Source of the DNA: Chlamydiales bacterium
GTDB taxonomy: Bacteria > Chlamydiota > Chlamydiia > Chlamydiales > JACKPQ01
Direction: 5' to 3'
Length of the DNA stretch: 64,000 bases
NCBI GenBank assembly: GCA_024233455.1
Contig: JACKPP010000001.1
Location: 372,001-436,000 of the forward strand
Positions 61,020 through 64,000 of this stretch are shown here, one piece after another. A model generated the notes under the pieces. That model did no database searches. It saw only the letters and a list, made by a program, of their open reading frames with translations, and was not told the DNA's origin. The position numbers and the translations under genes are program-made. Each line of letters starts with the position of its first letter. The stretch's first letter is position 1.

Positions 61020-61896
61020 TTAACTAATAGCCCCACCAGAACTCATTAAAAAAATGGATAAAGACTGACTCACGGAGCTCATTGCATCTGCGGTGACATC
61101 CCTAACTCTAGCGGCAACACCCCAGAAGCTAGCAGAAGCCGCTCCTTGCTCTTCTGTCTGCGTCACCCCCTTGGATTGATCAGACTTATTAGCTTCATCA
61201 GACTTATTAGCTTCATCAGACTTATTAGCTTCATCAGACTTATTAGCTTCATCAGACTTATTAGCTTCATCAGACTTATTAGCTTCATCAGACTTATTAG
61301 CTTCATCAGACTTATTAGCTTCATCAGACTTATTAGCTTTATCAGACTTATTAGCTTCATCAGACTTATTAGCTTCATCAGACTTATTAGCTTCATCAGA
61401 CTTATTAGCTTCATCAGACTTATTAGCTTCATCAGACTTATTAGCTTCATCAGACTTATTAGCTTCATCAGACTTATTAGCTTCATCAGACTTATTAGCT
61501 TCATCAGACTTATTAGCTTTCATCAGACTTATTAGCTTCATCAGACTTATTAGCTTCATCAGACTTATTAGCTTCATCAGACTTATTAGCTTCATCAGAC
61601 TTATTAGCTTCATCAGACTTATTAGCTTCGTCAGACTTATTAGCTTCGTCAGACTTATTAGCTTCGTCAGACTTATTAGCTTCGTCCCTTTGTAATGCCT
61701 CAGTCGTTCCTTTGAAATTTTTTGTCTTCCATAGAATAATCCCTACAGCACCAGCAAGTCCAATAACCGCAACTGCTGCTAAGCCCACCATGGCTACTTT
61801 ACCAGCTGGTGTTTTAGCTAAAGTGTGAGTATTTTTCATTGCAATTCTAGCAGTCTGTTGTACACCTTCTGCTGCGCGGATCATTAAATTTTTCAT
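61020..61896 (-). pseudogene. Membrane-anchored protein with EANKSD repeats, frameshifted within the array
   Basis: From ATG 61896 the frame encodes an anchor (KTPAGKVAMVGLAAVAVIGLA, transmembrane) and nine EANKSD units, then shifts and stops at 61513. The remaining 19 or so units and a C-terminus (SFWGVAARVRDVTADAMSSV) continue in another frame to 61020. The break is a single extra T in one 18-bp unit (about 61518). Without it the gene would give a protein of about 290 residues. Either the gene is off by slippage, decaying, or the base is a sequencing error. The anchor clearly resembles that of the gene at 62092. Confidence 0.75.
61179..61683 (-). repeat. 18-bp coding repeat array (about 28 units)
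   Basis: Almost perfect tandem GACTTATTAGCTTCATCA units, each encoding EANKSD. Only a few single-base variants occur (GTC near one end, a K variant in the middle, and the one-base insertion). Such uniformity means very recent expansion. No spacers are present. Confidence 0.93.
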
Positions 61897-62024
61897 CAGT
61901 AACCTTCCCTGTTATGCGTTTTATTTTCCTATTGATTATAGATATTTAAATAATTAAATTCAATATAATTTATTAAAAATAAATATATTTGAAATTATTT
62001 ATAAAAAATCTGTTATTTTAAAAT

Positions 62025-62054
62025 AAAAAAGAGAGCTTACAGCTCTCTTTTTTT
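62025..62054. terminator. Terminator after the AEKEPLAQT gene
   Basis: Stem GAGAGCT/AGCTCTC with a 3-base loop, A6 before and T7 after. It is nearly identical to the terminator at 60949-60976, so the terminators were duplicated with the genes or converge in form. Confidence 0.85.
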
Positions 62055-62091
62055 GAGTAACTAGATAAATCTCTCTAATTAAGCACCAGAT

Positions 62092-62664
62092 TTAGTTAGA
62101 TTGTGCTGCATAAAGTATTCCACCAAACGCAAGCACACTCAAACCTACTAGTCTATGGTTGAGTACTCGGCTATTTACCTCTTCTTCAACTTCTGCTGTT
62201 TGTGCAAGAGGCTCTTTTTCTGCTGTTTGTGCAAGAGGCTCTTTTTCTGCTGTTTGTGCAAGAGGCTCTTTGGGCATTTCTGATTTTGCCGTACTTACAC
62301 TATTATTGTGCTCAACAGCTTCAGTCAACTTTCCTAAAAAAAGCTTTCCTTGTTCATCCAACTTACCCGCTTTTTGAGCATCAGTTTCTTGCGCTTTCAG
62401 TGTTTTCAAAGTTTCCTCATTAAGAGTGTTTACGAATTGACCGATCTCTTTAGCATCCCTGTTGTGTAAATATGTAGTTCTTGCTTTATAGATGCCAACT
62501 CCGGCAAGAGCCAAAAGACCGATAACAGTAAAAACTGCTGCAGCGATCATAACTGTTTTACCAACTGGTGTCTTAGCAACTTTTTGTGCGTTTGTCGCTG
62601 CAATACCAGCTACATGCTTGATACCATTCATGCCGTTTTCAGCAAGTGTCATGACTTTATTCAT
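62092..62664 (-). CDS. Membrane-anchored protein with AEKEPLAQT repeats
   Basis: 190 residues. The anchor (KTPVGKTVMIAAAVFTVIGLL, transmembrane helix about 31-52) matches the EANKSD protein at KTPxGKxxM and VIGL. A helical, charged middle follows (EETLKTLKAQETDAQKAGKL), then three copies of AEKEPLAQT (27-bp DNA unit, 62192-62272). The C-terminus ends in a second hydrophobic stretch (LSVLAFGGILYAAQSN), so both ends may contact membrane. GAGGAAA precedes the ATG. No family is recognised. Confidence 0.75.
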   Translation of the reverse strand: MNKVMTLAENGMNGIKHVAGIAATNAQKVAKTPVGKTVMIAAAVFTVIGLLALAGVGIYKARTTYLHNRDAKEIGQFVNTLNEETLKTLKAQETDAQKAGKLDEQGKLFLGKLTEAVEHNNSVSTAKSEMPKEPLAQTAEKEPLAQTAEKEPLAQTAEVEEEVNSRVLNHRLVGLSVLAFGGILYAAQSN

Positions 62665-63006
62665 AACTAATTTCCTCCGATTAGGTTTAAATTATTAACA
62701 ACAATAATAAATCGTTTATTTAAATAAAGTCAATTATTAAACTATTATTTAAATTATTAAAGATTAATATAATACATAGTTTATATTTAAATTACAGTCT
62801 TTTTGATTCACTCAACTTATTAATAATAAAGAGTTTTAAATAGCCTAATGTTTAATTTACTATCTATAATTGCAAGAAACCACTGCAGCAAATAGCTATA
62901 ATTAAAATAATTATTCATATATATATTTATGATTGAAATCATTTAATAAATGCTAAAATATTGATAAGAAACAGATAAATTATTCTCAAATTGCAAAGTT
63001 AATTTT
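62665..63006. other. AT-rich intergenic region
   Basis: 342 bases of very AT-rich DNA with runs of ATTAA and TTTAAA. I see no gene, tRNA or terminator. It should hold the promoter of the AEKEPLAQT gene. Confidence 0.5.
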
Positions 63007-63972
63007 TTATTTTGAGGGCAGGTAGGGTGTAATCATCGCTTTGCGCGAGTTGATGGTGCCTGCGGTGTAGTGCAAGACTGCAATCGGCAGGTTTTTTTCA
63101 GTGATGGTATGCGGGATAGGAAGGAAGCTTTCTTTGAAGATTTGGGAGAGCTCCGGCGCATTGGGACCTAAAAACTCAATCTCCTGAATATAAGAGGCTT
63201 GAGGGGATGCGCGGAAAGCGGTTAAAAACGCTTTTAAGTTGGCAACTGAAAGCTCTGAACCTGGAATCCAGATCCATATTTCATCTTGGTGACTGTAAGC
63301 CAGTTCACGGCCGGAAAAGAGCTCTTCAGCACTAGCAATCGTGGTGATCATTTGCATATGGAGTGGGATGGCAGGATGCTCCTTATAAACGGCTTGGGCA
63401 TTGGCCAGCCAGGTAGCACGCAGCGAGTCGATGTGCTTGGAAAGTGTAGGATAGTTATCAGAAAATATTTTAGTTTGCCCCACCCGGGCACAGTTATTTT
63501 GGATTTTGGTGTCTTCAAAGAGAATTGAGGGCTCATTATTGGCCAGGCGATCAATCTCTTGGTCGACGTGTGTTTCACGCTGCAGATAGATTTTGCTGTA
63601 GAGGGCATGAAGATCGGGATTGGTAAGCAAGCGTTTGGCGCAGGCTTTGGTGTAGTTCGGGCCTTGAGGAATATCGTCAAAGTGCACAGTTTCCACCTCT
63701 TGAGAAAGCATCAGCGATTTGAGGCGGTTTAAAAGCTCGGCCGTCACGCGCACATCCCGCTGCGAAACTTTAGTAAGCAAGTCAGTGTCGTCTAAAATGG
63801 CATGCAGAAATTGGAGGTATTCCAAGTATTCGCGTTTGACATCGATGTAGGTCCCTGCAGATAGGTGCGCCATTTGACGTTTGAGAAGGCGGCGCTGAAG
63901 GCGGAGTCTAGCACTGGTCGCCTCCTGTGAGGCTAGATGTTTAAGCTGCGTGGCGATTTGCTCGGAGCTCAT
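63007..63972 (-). CDS. Hypothetical protein
   Basis: 321 residues with no signal peptide or membrane segment. AGGTGG lies 2-7 bases before ATG 63972. The N-terminal third is a long, positively charged helical region (TSARLRLQRRLLKRQMAHL); the C-terminal third (IWIWIPGSELSVANLKAFLT ... LPIAVLHYTAGTINSRKAM) looks like a compact alpha/beta domain. No family is recognised. The normal codon use and the separate promoter region suggest a conserved chlamydial gene rather than accessory DNA. Confidence 0.7.
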   Translation of the reverse strand: MSSEQIATQLKHLASQEATSARLRLQRRLLKRQMAHLSAGTYIDVKREYLEYLQFLHAILDDTDLLTKVSQRDVRVTAELLNRLKSLMLSQEVETVHFDDIPQGPNYTKACAKRLLTNPDLHALYSKIYLQRETHVDQEIDRLANNEPSILFEDTKIQNNCARVGQTKIFSDNYPTLSKHIDSLRATWLANAQAVYKEHPAIPLHMQMITTIASAEELFSGRELAYSHQDEIWIWIPGSELSVANLKAFLTAFRASPQASYIQEIEFLGPNAPELSQIFKESFLPIPHTITEKNLPIAVLHYTAGTINSRKAMITPYLPSK

Positions 63973-64000
63973 ACCACCTGTACTGTAACGATCATTGATT

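Noticed and set aside
61146..61535. Frames reading LISFIR or MKLISL repeats in the EANKSD array
   Set aside because: Alternative frames of the same 18-bp unit; the EANKSD frame has the anchor and C-terminus.
60005..61683. CRISPR array
   Set aside because: Repeats are directly adjacent without spacers and lie inside coding frames; no cas genes nearby.
59739..62664. Classical Inc (inclusion membrane) proteins
   Set aside because: Inc proteins have a long bilobed hydrophobic domain; these have a single helix of about 20-25 residues.

Overview
The window comes from a member of the phylum Chlamydiota, most likely an environmental (Parachlamydiales-type) lineage rather than Chlamydiaceae. From memory, three gene strings match Chlamydia trachomatis order: rpmF-plsX-cafA-plsB-ptr (CT810/811/808/807/806), yebC-GNAT-prfB ... 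SWIB-truA ... HAD ... atoC ... recO-yidD-LysM-pheT-MORN-ogt (CT457 to CT477), and trhO-rpsD-murJ-nfo (CT627 to CT624), followed by hemA and an rluD-type gene (CT662, CT658). A SWIB-domain protein and a plastid-type GPAT (PlsB) are strong chlamydial markers. asnS, a TrbC-like protein, an IS200/IS605 element and large lineage-specific families are not expected in Chlamydiaceae.

Layout. 1-8111: a truncated unknown gene, then a + strand run of lipid, ribosome and RNA-processing genes ending in an M16 protease. 8129-10926: a - strand operon prfB-GNAT-GNAT-yebC, with a programmed frameshift in prfB. 10927-13503: accessory island with a small membrane protein interrupted at a C9 tract, an intact IS605-type element (TnpA plus RNA-guided TnpB) and a gene remnant. 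13504-17846: UGP3-like pyrophosphorylase, SWIB, truA, an unknown gene and tRNA-Leu(CAA). 17914-24900: five tandem paralogues with one shared N-terminal membrane anchor and variable leucine-rich repeats. 25215-31041: degenerate YkuD-fold protein, HAD phosphatase, M15 peptidase-like lipoprotein, NtrC-family regulator, alpha/beta hydrolase and a metallo-beta-lactamase-fold hydrolase. 31013-37856: a - strand operon-like run with two DUF115 proteins around a MORN/YwqK protein, a long HPF, an SNF symporter and tRNA-Arg. 37905-44628: recO to ogt block plus a small gene behind a consensus sigma-54 promoter. 44625-52377: SNF2 helicase, trhO, rpsD, murJ, nfo, asnS. 52374-59683: orphan TrbC-like protein, a large unknown protein, a bactofilin-like membrane protein, hemA, recX, three small genes, rluD and khpA. 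59739-63972: three membrane-anchored proteins with in-frame simple repeats, then an unknown gene.

How it fits together. Conserved housekeeping blocks are separated by accessory cassettes, and the cassettes share one architecture: a short N-terminal region, one hydrophobic anchor and a repeat-built C-terminal part (28-residue LRRs, 15-residue Pro/Glu linkers, or AGTP, EANKSD and AEKEPLAQT units). Every repeat unit is a multiple of three bases, so copy-number change keeps the frame. Two anchored genes are instead broken by single-base changes, at a C9 tract and inside an 18-bp repeat array, as expected for on/off switching or recent decay. This modular anchored-repeat repertoire is the best candidate for something undescribed here. 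Further points to check are a sigma-54 promoter near a full-length NtrC regulator, CDS/tRNA junctions with no spacer, and a YkuD-like protein lacking its catalytic Cys and His.
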